The notes under the pieces: generated by a model
Seen by the model: only the letters and a program-made list of their open reading frames with translations
The model's database searches: none
Told to the model about the DNA's origin: nothing
Source of the DNA: Rheinheimera soli
GTDB lineage: Bacteria > Pseudomonadota > Gammaproteobacteria > Enterobacterales > Alteromonadaceae
NCBI RefSeq assembly: GCF_021290985.1
Contig: NZ_JAJOYU010000021.1
Coordinates: 1 to 64,000 of the forward strand
Length of the DNA: 64,000 nucleotides
Direction: 5' to 3'
Shown: positions 24,112 through 33,182 of the stretch, one piece after another
Layout of the letters: every line of letters begins with the position of its first letter
Numbering within the stretch: the first letter of the stretch is position 1
Made by a program: the position numbers and the translations under genes

Positions 24112-26109
24112 ATGTCTGCTGTAACCGTCGGAAAATCGTCTTTCCTTTCCAATTTGTTTTGCTTAGGCCCTTATCGTTACTTGATCCGCACTGCTGTGTT
24201 GGCGCTGGTACTGTTGAGTCTGAGCAGGCTGGCTTTGGTGTTATGGCAATACGACAGAGTTGTGCAGACTGATGTACTGATGCAGTTGTTTGTGCAGGGC
24301 CTGCGGGCCGATATTATCGTGATTTGTTTACTCTTAGTTGTACCAGTGCTGCTTATTCCACTGGCGTCAGTGCGTGGATTAGGCAAGCTCTGGTTTCAGT
24401 TCAGTTATCTGTGGGGCCTTAGTGCTTTGATGCTGCTGGTATTTATGGAACTGGCATCACCTGCTTTTATTTTGCAATACGATGTACGACCGAACCGGCT
24501 TTTTGTTGAGTACTTGAAGTACCCAAAAGAAGTGTTGTCCACTTTATGGTTTGGTTTTCGCTTGCCTTTAGTTTTAGGTGTTATTGCGACTTTGGTCTTA
24601 ACTTGGTTAATGCGGCGGATCTTTCGCTCTGGCAAATGCAGTTTGATTAGCTGGTCTATGGGTAAAACTATTGGGCTTTGGTGTCTGGCGCTGGTACTGC
24701 TTTTTGCTGGTATTCGTTCTACCACAGATCATAGGCCCGCCAATCCGGCATTATTTGCTATTACCTCCGACGCTATGGTTAATTCTTTAGTGTTAAGTTC
24801 AGCCTATTCAGTGCTTTATGCTTTGTATAATCTGAAGCATGAAGCGCATTCCAGTCAAATGTATGGCAAATTGCCAAACGAACAAATGCTGAAGCAAAAT
24901 CTGGACTGGCCTTGGCTTAAAACCTATCAGTTTACTAATCCCGATTACCCCACAGCGCATTGGCAACAGGCGGTGATAAAGCGCGAGAAACCACTGAATT
25001 TGGTAATAGTGTTGCAGGAAAGTCTGGGTGCTACTTTTGTGAAGTCTTTAGGTGGTTTAGCGGTCACGCCTGAGCTTGAAAAGTTAAAACAGCAGGGCAT
25101 CTGGTTTGAAAATTTGTATGCCACAGGCACCCGTTCAGTGCGTGGTATTGAAGCTGTAGTGGCTGGTTTTCCGCCGACGCCAGCCCAAAGTACGGTGAAG
25201 TTATCCAATAGCCAGCAACATTTCACTACCCTTGCTTCTATTCTGAAATCTGCGGGTTATCACACCCAGTTTGTGTATGGTGGTGAAGCGCATTTTGACA
25301 ATATGCGCAGTTTTTTTACCGGTAATGGTGTGGATCAGATTGTGGATCAAAGCCAGATGCAAAACCCTGTGTTTACGAGTAGTTGGGGCGTTAGTGATGA
25401 GGATCTATTTACTACTGCGCACCACCAATTAACGGCTTTGCATCAGCAAGATAAGCCATTTTTTAGTCTGATTTTTACCTCCAGCAATCATGAGCCTTTC
25501 GAGTTCCCGGATGGGCGCATTGATTTACATGAAGAGCCAACAGCTAGCGTCAATAACGCGGTGAAATATGCAGACTGGGCTATGGGGCAGTTTTTCGAAA
25601 AGGCCAAACAAAGCGACTACTGGCAGGATACCTTGTTTTTAATAGTAGCCGATCATGACAACAGAGTGTTTGGTGATAGCTTGATCCCGGTCGAAAAGTT
25701 TCATATTCCGGGGCTGATTTTAGGTGCTGATACAAAGCCAGAACTGCTGAAAACCCTCGCCAGTCAGATTGATTTAGCGCCCACCTTATTATCTATGATG
25801 GGTATATCCAGTTGTCACACCATGACAGGCCGTGATTTTACGCTGGATAACACCAGCCCAGGCCGCGCTTTATTGCAGTTTGAAAACTACTTTGCCTTGA
25901 TGCTGCAAGGGCCACAACAGCAAGAACTAGTGATCCTCAAACCTGATGGTAAAAGTGTCGCTGGGATTTATCAGTCAGAGCAGCAAAATCTTCAGTTAAG
26001 CAAGCAGCCTGTGTCGCTTGCAGATAAAAACCAAGCTTTGGCTTTAGTGCAGTTGCCTTCGTATTTATATCGTGAGCAGAAGAATTCAAGTGAGGCGAGT
26101 TGTATATAA
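24112..26109 (+). CDS. LTA-synthase-family membrane sulfatase-fold transferase
   Basis: 665 residues. Five N-terminal membrane helices (within about 1-205) are followed by a periplasmic alkaline-phosphatase/sulfatase-fold domain. Metal and nucleophile signatures: E in LQESLGA, T340 in A-T-G-T-R-S-V-R-G (probable nucleophile), D-H-D in VADHD, and H-I-P-G in the metal-ligand region. Family members transfer phosphoglycerol or phosphoethanolamine to glycans or lipids (LtaS, OpgB, relatives). Its PmrA-type promoter box suggests a role in outer-surface modification, for instance masking of negative charge, alongside the upstream operon. Acceptor unknown. Confidence 0.85.
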   Translation: MSAVTVGKSSFLSNLFCLGPYRYLIRTAVLALVLLSLSRLALVLWQYDRVVQTDVLMQLFVQGLRADIIVICLLLVVPVLLIPLASVRGLGKLWFQFSYLWGLSALMLLVFMELASPAFILQYDVRPNRLFVEYLKYPKEVLSTLWFGFRLPLVLGVIATLVLTWLMRRIFRSGKCSLISWSMGKTIGLWCLALVLLFAGIRSTTDHRPANPALFAITSDAMVNSLVLSSAYSVLYALYNLKHEAHSSQMYGKLPNEQMLKQNLDWPWLKTYQFTNPDYPTAHWQQAVIKREKPLNLVIVLQESLGATFVKSLGGLAVTPELEKLKQQGIWFENLYATGTRSVRGIEAVVAGFPPTPAQSTVKLSNSQQHFTTLASILKSAGYHTQFVYGGEAHFDNMRSFFTGNGVDQIVDQSQMQNPVFTSSWGVSDEDLFTTAHHQLTALHQQDKPFFSLIFTSSNHEPFEFPDGRIDLHEEPTASVNNAVKYADWAMGQFFEKAKQSDYWQDTLFLIVADHDNRVFGDSLIPVEKFHIPGLILGADTKPELLKTLASQIDLAPTLLSMMGISSCHTMTGRDFTLDNTSPGRALLQFENYFALMLQGPQQQELVILKPDGKSVAGIYQSEQQNLQLSKQPVSLADKNQALALVQLPSYLYREQKNSSEASCI

Positions 26110-26124
26110 AGATAATTGTAGAGT

Positions 26125-26154
26125 GATGCATTGCCGCTGCGCGTCGAATGCATC
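26125..26154. repeat. Intergenic palindromic repeat
   Basis: GATGCATT and GAATGCATC enclose a GC-rich loop; a second GC-rich segment (GGTGGACTCGCC...) follows at about 26187-26212. The pair resembles dispersed intergenic palindromes of Gammaproteobacteria. The surrounding 180 bases hold no gene. Confidence 0.5.
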
Positions 26155-26291
26155 CTAGGTTTTTACAGCTGAAGGCTATAGGTGTAGGGTGGACTCGCCG
26201 CAGGCAGTCCGCCATAAGTTAGAGCAAGCATATTGCATTTTGCCTGTGCCGGAGTACTCTGCTCTACAACTTGTATAGCTCAGGAAACAGC

Positions 26292-26690
26292 ATGAAGCGC
26301 AAATTATTTATCAACTTAGCCGCTACTGATTTAAAAGCCTCCACCGACTTTTTTCTGCAGCTGGGGTTTGGTTTTCATCCTCAGTTTAGTGACGATAGCG
26401 CCAGTTGTATTGTGCTGAGTGATGACTTGTATCTGATGCTGTTGACCAAAGAGAAGTTTGTTTCATTCAGCCCGAATCCTGTAATCAACAGCCACCAGCA
26501 GACGCAGGTGCTGAACTGCTTAAGTTGCCACAGCAAAGCTGAAGTAGATGAACTGGTGCAAAAGGCGGTAAAAGCAGGTGGTAAAACCTATAACCAGCCC
26601 CAAGATCATGGCTTTATGTATGCTCATGGCTTTCAGGATTTAGATGGCCATGTCTGGGAACTGGTGTATATGGAAATGCTGCAGGCCTGA
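26292..26690 (+). CDS. VOC/glyoxalase-like protein (132 aa)
   Basis: The ATG at 26292 follows CAGGA by six bases. The product begins KLFINLAATDLKASTDFFLQLGF and ends with DLDGHVWELVYM, both typical of the glyoxalase/bleomycin-resistance fold, with a QDHGFMYAHGFQD loop giving potential metal ligands (His and the Glu in WELV). Substrate unknown; relatives are often annotated as lactoylglutathione lyase-like or extradiol dioxygenase-like. Stands alone before glnS. Confidence 0.85.
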   Translation: MKRKLFINLAATDLKASTDFFLQLGFGFHPQFSDDSASCIVLSDDLYLMLLTKEKFVSFSPNPVINSHQQTQVLNCLSCHSKAEVDELVQKAVKAGGKTYNQPQDHGFMYAHGFQDLDGHVWELVYMEMLQA

Positions 26691-26801
26691 GAGTGAAACT
26701 CCAGTAGTCAGCGGCATTTCAGCTGTTATAATGCCTCGGTATTTTATATGTCCAAACTGACACCTTTGCTGTCGGTGCATTTAGATAAGGATTTGAATTT
26801 T

Positions 26802-28463
26802 ATGGCGGACGTTGAACATCGCCCAACTAACTTTATTCGTCAGATCATCGATGCCGATCTGGCTTCAGGCAAACACAATACGACTGTGACCCGTTTCCCG
26901 CCAGAGCCTAATGGTTATCTGCACATTGGTCATGCGAAGTCTATTTGCCTGAACTTTGGTATTGCTGAAGATTATCAGGGGCAGTGTAATTTACGTTTTG
27001 ACGACACCAACCCTGAAAAAGAAGACATCGACTTTGTCAATTCTATTCAGCAGGACGTGAAGTGGTTAGGCTTTAACTGGTCTGGCAATGTACGTTATTC
27101 GTCAGATTATTTTGATACGCTGTATGGCTATGCCGTTGAACTGATTAACAAAGGTTTGGCTTATGTTTGTTTTTTAAATGCAGAACAAATGCGTGAATAC
27201 CGTGGCAATTTAACTCAGCCTGGTAAAAACAGCCCAACCCGTGATACCTCACCTGAAGAAAACCTGGCCTTGTTTGAAAAAATGCGAGCCGGTGGTTTTA
27301 AAGAAGGCGAGTGTTCGCTGCGCGCTAAAGTTGATATGAGCTCAGCTTTTATGTGTATGCGGGATCCGGTGATTTACCGTGTCAAGTTTGCCCATCACCA
27401 TCAAACCGGTGACAAGTGGTGCATTTACCCAATGTACGACTTCACGCACTGTATTTCTGATGCGCTGGAAGGCATTACGCATTCGTTATGTACGTTGGAG
27501 TTCCAGGATAACCGCCGTTTATACGACTGGATTTTAGACAACATCACAATTGCTTGTCATCCGCAGCAAATCGAATTCTCCCGTCTGAATCTTGAGTATC
27601 AGGTGATGAGTAAACGTAAGCTGCACAATCTGGTGGAAGGTGGCCATGTAGCTGGTTGGGATGACCCGCGTATGCCTACTATTGCAGGTTTGCGTCGCCG
27701 TGGTTTTACGCCAGCGTCACTGCGTGAATTCGCAAAACGTATTGGTGTCACCAAACAAGACAATATGATTGAAATCAGTGCGTTGGACTCTTGTATCCGT
27801 GAAGACCTGGATGCCAATGCACCACGGGCTATGGCCGTGATTGATCCGTTAAAAGTCACTATCAGCAACTACAACGCCGCCGATGTGGAATGGTTAGAGG
27901 TTCATAACCATCCAAAAGAAGAAAGCATGGGCAGCCGTAAAGTGCCGTTTGGCCGTACTTTGTATATAGATAAAGCGGACTTCCGTGAAGAAGCCAACAA
28001 AAAGTACAAACGTATGGTGACAGGTGGCGAAGTTCGCTTACGTGGCGCTTATGTCATTCGTGCTGACGAAGTGATTAAAAACGAAGCCGGCGATATTGTT
28101 GAACTGATTTGTTCTTACGATCCAGAGACCTTAGGTGTGAATCCAGCCGATGGCCGTAAAGTACGGGGTGTTATTCACTGGGTTGAAGCGTCGCAAGCCG
28201 TGCCTGCTGAATTCCGTATTTACGACAAGTTATTCACAGTACCAAATCCTGCTGCTGAAGAAGACTTTTTAGCTGTGATTAACCCGGCATCTTTGACTGT
28301 GAAAACAGGTTGGGTTGAGCCAAGCTTAAAAACTGCCGAAGCAGAAAAAGCCTTCCAGTTTGAGCGGGAAGGGTATTACTGTGCCGACAACAAAGATTCA
28401 ACGCCGGATCATTTGGTGTTTAACCGCACTGTAGCGCTGCGCGATACCTTCTTCGAAGACTAA
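26802..28463 (+). CDS. glnS: Glutaminyl-tRNA synthetase
   Basis: Class I synthetase charging tRNA-Gln. I use the ATG at 26802 because the product (553 aa) then aligns with the usual glnS start ([11 protein letters not shown]) and family length; an in-frame ATG 18 codons earlier has no ribosome site. HIGH motif at 41-44 ([15 protein letters not shown]), KMSKS-like V-M-S-K-R, and the C-terminal anticodon-binding beta barrels ([17 protein letters not shown]) are all present. It seems complete and is followed by a terminator. Confidence 0.97.
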   Translation: MADVEHRPTNFIRQIIDADLASGKHNTTVTRFPPEPNGYLHIGHAKSICLNFGIAEDYQGQCNLRFDDTNPEKEDIDFVNSIQQDVKWLGFNWSGNVRYSSDYFDTLYGYAVELINKGLAYVCFLNAEQMREYRGNLTQPGKNSPTRDTSPEENLALFEKMRAGGFKEGECSLRAKVDMSSAFMCMRDPVIYRVKFAHHHQTGDKWCIYPMYDFTHCISDALEGITHSLCTLEFQDNRRLYDWILDNITIACHPQQIEFSRLNLEYQVMSKRKLHNLVEGGHVAGWDDPRMPTIAGLRRRGFTPASLREFAKRIGVTKQDNMIEISALDSCIREDLDANAPRAMAVIDPLKVTISNYNAADVEWLEVHNHPKEESMGSRKVPFGRTLYIDKADFREEANKKYKRMVTGGEVRLRGAYVIRADEVIKNEAGDIVELICSYDPETLGVNPADGRKVRGVIHWVEASQAVPAEFRIYDKLFTVPNPAAEEDFLAVINPASLTVKTGWVEPSLKTAEAEKAFQFEREGYYCADNKDSTPDHLVFNRTVALRDTFFED

Positions 28464-28467
28464 AAGT

Positions 28468-28495
28468 AAGTCAGAGCCTTGGTTCTGACTTATTT
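28468..28495 (+). terminator. Terminator after glnS
   Basis: An 8-bp stem AAGTCAGA/TCTGACTT followed by ATTTAT just after the stop codon. Confidence 0.75.
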
Positions 28496-28630
28496 ATCAG
28501 GCTTTGCTGCCCCGAATTAGGGAGGTGAAGCCTGATTTATGTTGCTTCATCGATCACTGGGGCAGAACCAATGGCTCTCCCCCTGTTTATCTTCTAGACT
28601 CTAAGCAATTCAATGATCAGGAAATACCTG

Positions 28631-29482
28631 ATGTCCAGATTTTGCTGTTATCTGCTGCTTTGCTTGGTGCTTTGTCTAACCACATCTTTGGCTGCTGACA
28701 CAGTGCGTTATCCTGCTATCGAAGATTCGACTGATCATCGTTCTGTGTATGCTATTGCTTTACTTGAGCTTGCTCTGAAAAAAGCAGGCAGCACAGCAAG
28801 GCTTCAAAGCACATCCAATAGAGTATCAAGAAGCCGCGCTTTGCATTTACTCGAAATAGGAGTTGAACTGGATGTGGTCTGGACCATGACCTCTGTTGAA
28901 CGTGAAAAACGTTTTTTACCCATCCGGATCCCTATCTACAAAGGCCTTGGCAGTTACCGCTTGCTGCTTATTCGAGCTGAAGATCAGGCTAAATTCAGCG
29001 CTGTGAAAGATGAAGCCGCTTTAAAGCAGTTCATGATGGCGCAGGTGCATGATTGGGTTGATACGCAGGTGCTGCGCCATAATAAATTTAAAGTACTGGA
29101 TGCGTCAGCTTACCAGATCTTGTTCCAGATGTTATTGCACCACAGAGTCGAGGCGGTGCCGCGCAGTGTGCTTGAAATATCGGCTGAGCAACAGCAATTT
29201 GCAGACCAGGGTTTAGCTATTGAAACCGATTGGGTATTGCATTATCCGGGCGCTGTGTACTTTTTTGTCTCCAATAAAAACCCTCAGTTAGCACAGCACA
29301 TAGAAACAGGATTAAGGCTGGCATTAAAAGACGGTAGTTTTGATCTGTTGTTTCAAAAACATTTTGTCAGCCATCTTAAAAAAATGAAACTGTCTGAACG
29401 AAAGCTGGCAGAACTTGATAATCCCTTTCTTCCAGCCGAAACGCCTTTGGCAGAATCAGTGCTCTGGTACAAGCTGGATTAA
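28631..29482 (+). CDS. Periplasmic solute-binding-like protein
   Basis: 283 residues from the ATG at 28631 (GGAAA upstream); an in-frame ATG lies six codons earlier. A signal peptide (about 1-22, ending SLAA) is followed by a two-lobed SBP_bac_3-like domain: VRYPAIEDSTDHRSVYAIALLELALKK at the N-terminus and a C-terminal helix ending FDLLFQKHFVSHLKK. The region is similar to amino-acid-binding-like proteins that stand alone near chemosensory or diguanylate-cyclase genes. No ABC permease is next to it, so it may be a sensor or orphan binding protein. Confidence 0.75.
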   Translation: MSRFCCYLLLCLVLCLTTSLAADTVRYPAIEDSTDHRSVYAIALLELALKKAGSTARLQSTSNRVSRSRALHLLEIGVELDVVWTMTSVEREKRFLPIRIPIYKGLGSYRLLLIRAEDQAKFSAVKDEAALKQFMMAQVHDWVDTQVLRHNKFKVLDASAYQILFQMLLHHRVEAVPRSVLEISAEQQQFADQGLAIETDWVLHYPGAVYFFVSNKNPQLAQHIETGLRLALKDGSFDLLFQKHFVSHLKKMKLSERKLAELDNPFLPAETPLAESVLWYKLD

Positions 29483-29483
29483 A

Positions 29484-29516
29484 ACCCTCAGAATAAAAGC
29501 AAAAGCCTGGGTTTTA
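29484..29516 (+). terminator. Probable terminator after the binding-protein gene
   Basis: AAAACCC and GGGTTTT enclose an A-rich loop directly after the stop codon. Confidence 0.5.
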
Positions 29517-29583
29517 TCGCTTGTGTTTAAGATCCGATCTGCTTTAGATTCAATGCATTAAAGCCTTGTCCTCTGGAGTTGTT

Positions 29584-30198
29584 GTGGACGTTTTCTTTGC
29601 TGTGTTGTTTTTTGCCTTTTCCACTACCGTAACCCCAGGTCCGAACAACATCATGATGTTGTCCTCTGGCGTGAACTATGGTGTCAAAGCCAGCCTGCCG
29701 CATTTTTTCGGTATTTGTTTTGGTTTCCCTTTGATGGTGTTGCTGGTTGGTTTGGGTTTTGGTGTGGTATTTGACCGTTTCCCGCAGCTGCATCTGTGGA
29801 TCAAAGTGATTGGGGTGTTATATCTGCTGTGGCTCGCCTGGAAAATTGGTTCCAGCACGCCAAGCAGCATTGAAGGCTCTGATGCTAAACCTTTTAGTTT
29901 TCTGCAAGCTGCCTTATTTCAGTGGGTGAATGGCAAAGCCTGGATCATGGCATCAGGTGCTGTGGCTGCTTTTACCACTGTGGCAGGAAATGCCTGGTGG
30001 GATGTCACTCAAATCACTGCTGCGTTTTTGCTGGTCAGTTTTCCTTGTGTGGGCGTCTGGTTAACCTGTGGTGCTTTACTGAGGTCTGTATTAAATCAGC
30101 CTTTGTATCAGCACATTTTTAACTGGGCCATGGCCTTGTTGTTGGTGGTGTCTGTGCTTCCGGTCTTGACTGAGCTTTATTCAGAGTGGATGAACTAA
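29584..30198 (+). CDS. LysE/RhtB-family exporter
   Basis: Start taken at the GTG at 29584, with GGAG six bases upstream; the TTG at 29566 lacks a ribosome site. 204 residues, about six membrane helices. The family signature is clear near the N-terminus (TTVTPGPNNIMMLSSGVNYG) with F-Q-W-V-N-G-K-A-W in the centre. LysE/RhtB proteins export amino acids or related small molecules by proton exchange. The following ABC gene starts one base after its stop, suggesting a common transcript, though the functions need not be related. Confidence 0.9.
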   Translation: MDVFFAVLFFAFSTTVTPGPNNIMMLSSGVNYGVKASLPHFFGICFGFPLMVLLVGLGFGVVFDRFPQLHLWIKVIGVLYLLWLAWKIGSSTPSSIEGSDAKPFSFLQAALFQWVNGKAWIMASGAVAAFTTVAGNAWWDVTQITAAFLLVSFPCVGVWLTCGALLRSVLNQPLYQHIFNWAMALLLVVSVLPVLTELYSEWMN

Positions 30199-30199
30199 G

Positions 30200-30832
30200 A
30201 TGCTGAGTATTAAAGATTTAAGTTTTAGTTATGGTAAGCAGCAGCTGTTTTCAAATGTACAGCTGCAGTTAGAACCCGGTTTACATTGGTTAAGTGGCGC
30301 CAATGGCAGCGGCAAATCCAGCTTATTGCGGGTTTTGGCTGGATTGGATAAAGCCCAGCAGGGCAGCATTGAGTTTAACCAACTTTTGGTAGGCAGTACT
30401 GCTTATCAGGCACTGGTAGGTATCAGTGCTGATGCAGTGGCACCTTTGCAGGACAATACAGTGTTGGGCCTATTGCAGTTGGTGGCTCGTTGTCGTGGTA
30501 TTGCGATGCACCAGCTGATGCTTTATGCCGAAGCTTTAGCTCTTGAGCCTTTGTTGCAGCAACAAGTGGCTGTGTTGTCGTTAGGGCAGCAGAAAAAATT
30601 GAGTTTAACTTTGGCTTTAGCCGCAAAACCGCAGTTGTTGTTGCTGGATGAACCTTTTAACGCTTTGGACCCGAATTCTTTACGTTATTGCTGCACGCAA
30701 TTGCAAAAGGCGAAAGAAGAGGGAGCTTTAGTGCTGATTGCCAGTCATTTATCCCCAGAAAGTTTTGCACTGGCAGTCGATCAACATCTGGAGTTAAAGG
30801 CCGGTGGGCACTTATCTTTTAGTTCGCTTTGA
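30200..30832 (+). CDS. ABC transporter ATP-binding protein
   Basis: 210 residues. Walker A G-A-N-G-S-G-K-S-S near 33-41, signature LSLGQQKK, Walker B LLLLDEP, and a His switch in IASHLSPE. The short length and single domain match CcmA-like or bacitracin-exporter-like ATPases. It overlaps the next gene, whose product is a membrane protein, so the pair should form one exporter. Substrate unknown. Confidence 0.92.
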   Translation: MLSIKDLSFSYGKQQLFSNVQLQLEPGLHWLSGANGSGKSSLLRVLAGLDKAQQGSIEFNQLLVGSTAYQALVGISADAVAPLQDNTVLGLLQLVARCRGIAMHQLMLYAEALALEPLLQQQVAVLSLGQQKKLSLTLALAAKPQLLLLDEPFNALDPNSLRYCCTQLQKAKEEGALVLIASHLSPESFALAVDQHLELKAGGHLSFSSL

Positions 30833-31868
30833 GTTGTTCTGGCAGCAGACTTGTAACGCCTTTGAGCCGCTGCAGAAGTTTTCCTTTTTATTGCTGCTGG
30901 TCGCAGGCCATGCATTGCTGGGGCTGTTGGCTCCTTTGGTGTTGCTGGGCTTCCAGTTGTTTAACCCGGAGCTGAGTACTACCGAACGCTGGCCTTATCT
31001 ACAGATGTTATTAGTGATCCTATTCTGCTGGCAAGGTGGGGTCGCCTGGCAGCAAAAACCAATGGCCCAGCAGTATTTTGTCGAAAGTCTGGCACCTTCT
31101 GCTCGCGTTGCCTGGCTTAGCAATAAACTGATGGCGACCTTCAATCAGCTGCCCTTCTGGTTTTTAACCTTGCCGGCAGCTGTGTATCTGCTGCTCAGCG
31201 GTAAAAGTATGGCCTATGTTGACGCCATCCAACTACTGCTGGTGCTGGCGGTACTCTGTTTGGGCTTTAAAGCCCATCAGACCAGTTGGCTGGCGTTGCT
31301 GGCTGTCTTTGTATTGCCTGCCATCAGTTTTTGGAGTGTGCCTTTATTGGCTTTGATGCTGTTAGAGAAAACTCTGCAGCAGAAGCTACAGGGGCTGCAG
31401 TTATCGGCTGGTTCTTTGTTTCGTTATTGGCTGTATTGGTTTGTGCGGCAGCAACAAAACAAAGCTATGTTATTACTGATCATTTTTGTACAGGCTTTAT
31501 GGTACTACTGGCTTGAACAACAACTGAAGCCTGAAGCTGTGTTATTTGTAAATTCGGCTTTTAGCTGGAGCCTGGCACTTTTATGTTATGCCCAGCAGAA
31601 GTTATGGCAACAGCATCTATTGGCGCAGCATTATTTCTGGCTCTCTCTGTGTACAAGAAAACAGTGGGTTCTGTTAAAACTGCTAAATGTTTTACCTGTC
31701 GGGCTAGCTCTTGGCCTGGGGCTGAGCTTATTTGACGCAGTTGCTGCTGTTAGTGCTATTGCTCTGGCTGTTGCTTTAAGTTTCTGGCCGAAGCTGCGTT
31801 TATTGTCGGTAGCGCTGTGTTGTTTTATGCTTTTATTGTTACTCAATGGACAAGGACTTTGGGCATGA
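30804..31868 (+). CDS. ABC transporter membrane protein (putative)
   Basis: 354 residues beginning at a GTG at 30804 inside the ATPase gene (29-base overlap). About eight to ten hydrophobic helices rich in Leu/Trp/Gln. No family signature stands out, but the tight overlap with the ATPase makes it the permease half. The next gene starts within its stop (ATGA), so ATPase, permease and rhodanese are probably made together. An internal TTG at about 30835 is an alternative start. Confidence 0.75.
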   Translation: MGTYLLVRFELFWQQTCNAFEPLQKFSFLLLLVAGHALLGLLAPLVLLGFQLFNPELSTTERWPYLQMLLVILFCWQGGVAWQQKPMAQQYFVESLAPSARVAWLSNKLMATFNQLPFWFLTLPAAVYLLLSGKSMAYVDAIQLLLVLAVLCLGFKAHQTSWLALLAVFVLPAISFWSVPLLALMLLEKTLQQKLQGLQLSAGSLFRYWLYWFVRQQQNKAMLLLIIFVQALWYYWLEQQLKPEAVLFVNSAFSWSLALLCYAQQKLWQQHLLAQHYFWLSLCTRKQWVLLKLLNVLPVGLALGLGLSLFDAVAAVSAIALAVALSFWPKLRLLSVALCCFMLLLLLNGQGLWA

Positions 31869-32179
31869 AAAACTTACTGATATTACTTTTGTTGTGGGGG
31901 CCAATGGTGTTGGCGCAAAGCCTGTGGATTGATGTACGCACTGCAGAAGAATACAAAGCAGGGCATTTAGAAGGTGCAATAAACATTCCTTACGATGAAC
32001 TTGAGCAAAAGATCACTGAAATCAGCGCGGATAAAACCGCAGATATTCAGTTGTATTGCCGCAGTGGCCGCCGCTCTGGTATTGCGCTGGAAACTTTAAG
32101 AAGTCTGGGGTACAGCAATGCAACTAACGCTGGGGCTTATGAGCAGTTGAAACTGAAACAACCTGCATCTAAAGAATAA
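31865..32179 (+). CDS. Periplasmic rhodanese (PspE-like)
   Basis: 104 residues from the ATG at 31865. A cleavable signal peptide (about 1-17, ending VLAQ) and a single rhodanese domain: WIDVRTAEEYKAGHLEGAINIPYDEL and active-site loop Y-C-R-S-G-R-R-S with the sulfur-carrying Cys. PspE-type proteins transfer sulfane sulfur in the periplasm. Coupled translationally to the ABC permease gene, which may be coincidence or may point to sulfur or redox-linked export. Confidence 0.92.
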   Translation: MKNLLILLLLWGPMVLAQSLWIDVRTAEEYKAGHLEGAINIPYDELEQKITEISADKTADIQLYCRSGRRSGIALETLRSLGYSNATNAGAYEQLKLKQPASKE

Positions 32180-32257
32180 GGCTGAGTTTAGCCGCGACTG
32201 TCCGGGGATTTCCCGTTAAGATACCGACCTATACAGAACACAAGGTTGTTGGGTGTG

Positions 32258-32797
32258 ATGAAAAGCAGTATCGATGAAAAAATAGCGCTGGAACATCAGG
32301 CCGCCAAACTTTTTATGCGACTGTACCAGCACAAATTCGGCATCAAAATGCAGCATATCTGGCATAACGAGCCCGCTAAGCCTGATGTGTCCTGTTATCT
32401 GGAGCAACAACGGCTGGATCTGGAAATTGCCCATTTGTATGGCAGCGAAGCCGAAGCAATGAAAATACTAGGGCGGGAGCTTAAAGGCGGCACGCTTGAA
32501 GCTTTGCAGTCTCTAGAGCACTGGCCCGTCGCAGAGCGCCTATTGCAGGCGCTGAATAAACTCATTAGCAATAAAGCGCAAAAAAGTTATGACTCCGAAA
32601 AAGTCTGGCTGGTGATCCGCAATGCTCATCCGGATTGGCACGCACAAGAGCTGGAACAAACTCCGCATCTGTTACAAATTCCGCTAAAGCATCCGTTTGA
32701 ACAGATTTGGCTGGTGGCGGATATGACGGGGCAGGCCGGACTCGTGCCTTTGTACCCAGTTACCTTAGCATCTAGCTTGAAAGAGAAGGGCGTATGA
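32258..32797 (+). CDS. Hypothetical cytoplasmic protein (179 aa), nuclease-like pattern
   Basis: The ATG at 32258 is preferred to upstream TTG/GTG codons. The sequence contains KPDVSCYL...RLDLEIAHLYG, a D...E-x-A pattern resembling the PD-(D/E)XK nuclease core, then a helix of charged residues and a W-L-V-I-R-N-A-H-P strand. That resemblance is weak and not proof of nuclease activity. It overlaps the following small membrane protein by four bases and precedes earP-efp; no other clue to function. Confidence 0.65.
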   Translation: MKSSIDEKIALEHQAAKLFMRLYQHKFGIKMQHIWHNEPAKPDVSCYLEQQRLDLEIAHLYGSEAEAMKILGRELKGGTLEALQSLEHWPVAERLLQALNKLISNKAQKSYDSEKVWLVIRNAHPDWHAQELEQTPHLLQIPLKHPFEQIWLVADMTGQAGLVPLYPVTLASSLKEKGV

Positions 32798-33165
32798 AAC
32801 TGCTTAACAAAGCACAGCAGTTAGCGCAAAGGCTGTATATCTGGCGTTTTGGCCTGGTATTTCTGGGTTTTTATGCGCTTGGTTTTGGGGTTTATTATCT
32901 GCTGCAAGGCCCGTCTGTGGTCTATGAAGTCGCCTTATTATTATCTGTGGTGTTATTAGGCTGGGTGTTATTGGCCTGGCTGGCGTTACTGTTATTTCGC
33001 CATTTGCCTGATTGGCAAACACCACAAAGCTGGTGGCAAAAGTTAAAACAAGGTGCGCATAAATTATGGTACCAGGCCTTGCTTTGGAGTTGCCTGCTGC
33101 TTAGTATCGCCACCTTGTATTTGATGGCCAAAGCGCTGAAAGCTTTGGTCAGCCAACTGATCTGA
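32794..33165 (+). CDS. Small membrane protein (123 aa), unknown
   Basis: Starts in the stop of the previous gene (ATGA). Three predicted membrane helices (about 18-38, 44-68 and 91-116) separated by a Trp-rich amphipathic loop (DWQTPQSWWQKLKQ). No recognised family. Lies 17 bases before earP on the same strand. Confidence 0.7.
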   Translation: MKLLNKAQQLAQRLYIWRFGLVFLGFYALGFGVYYLLQGPSVVYEVALLLSVVLLGWVLLAWLALLLFRHLPDWQTPQSWWQKLKQGAHKLWYQALLWSCLLLSIATLYLMAKALKALVSQLI

Positions 33166-33182
33166 TAGCTAAAAGGTAACGC

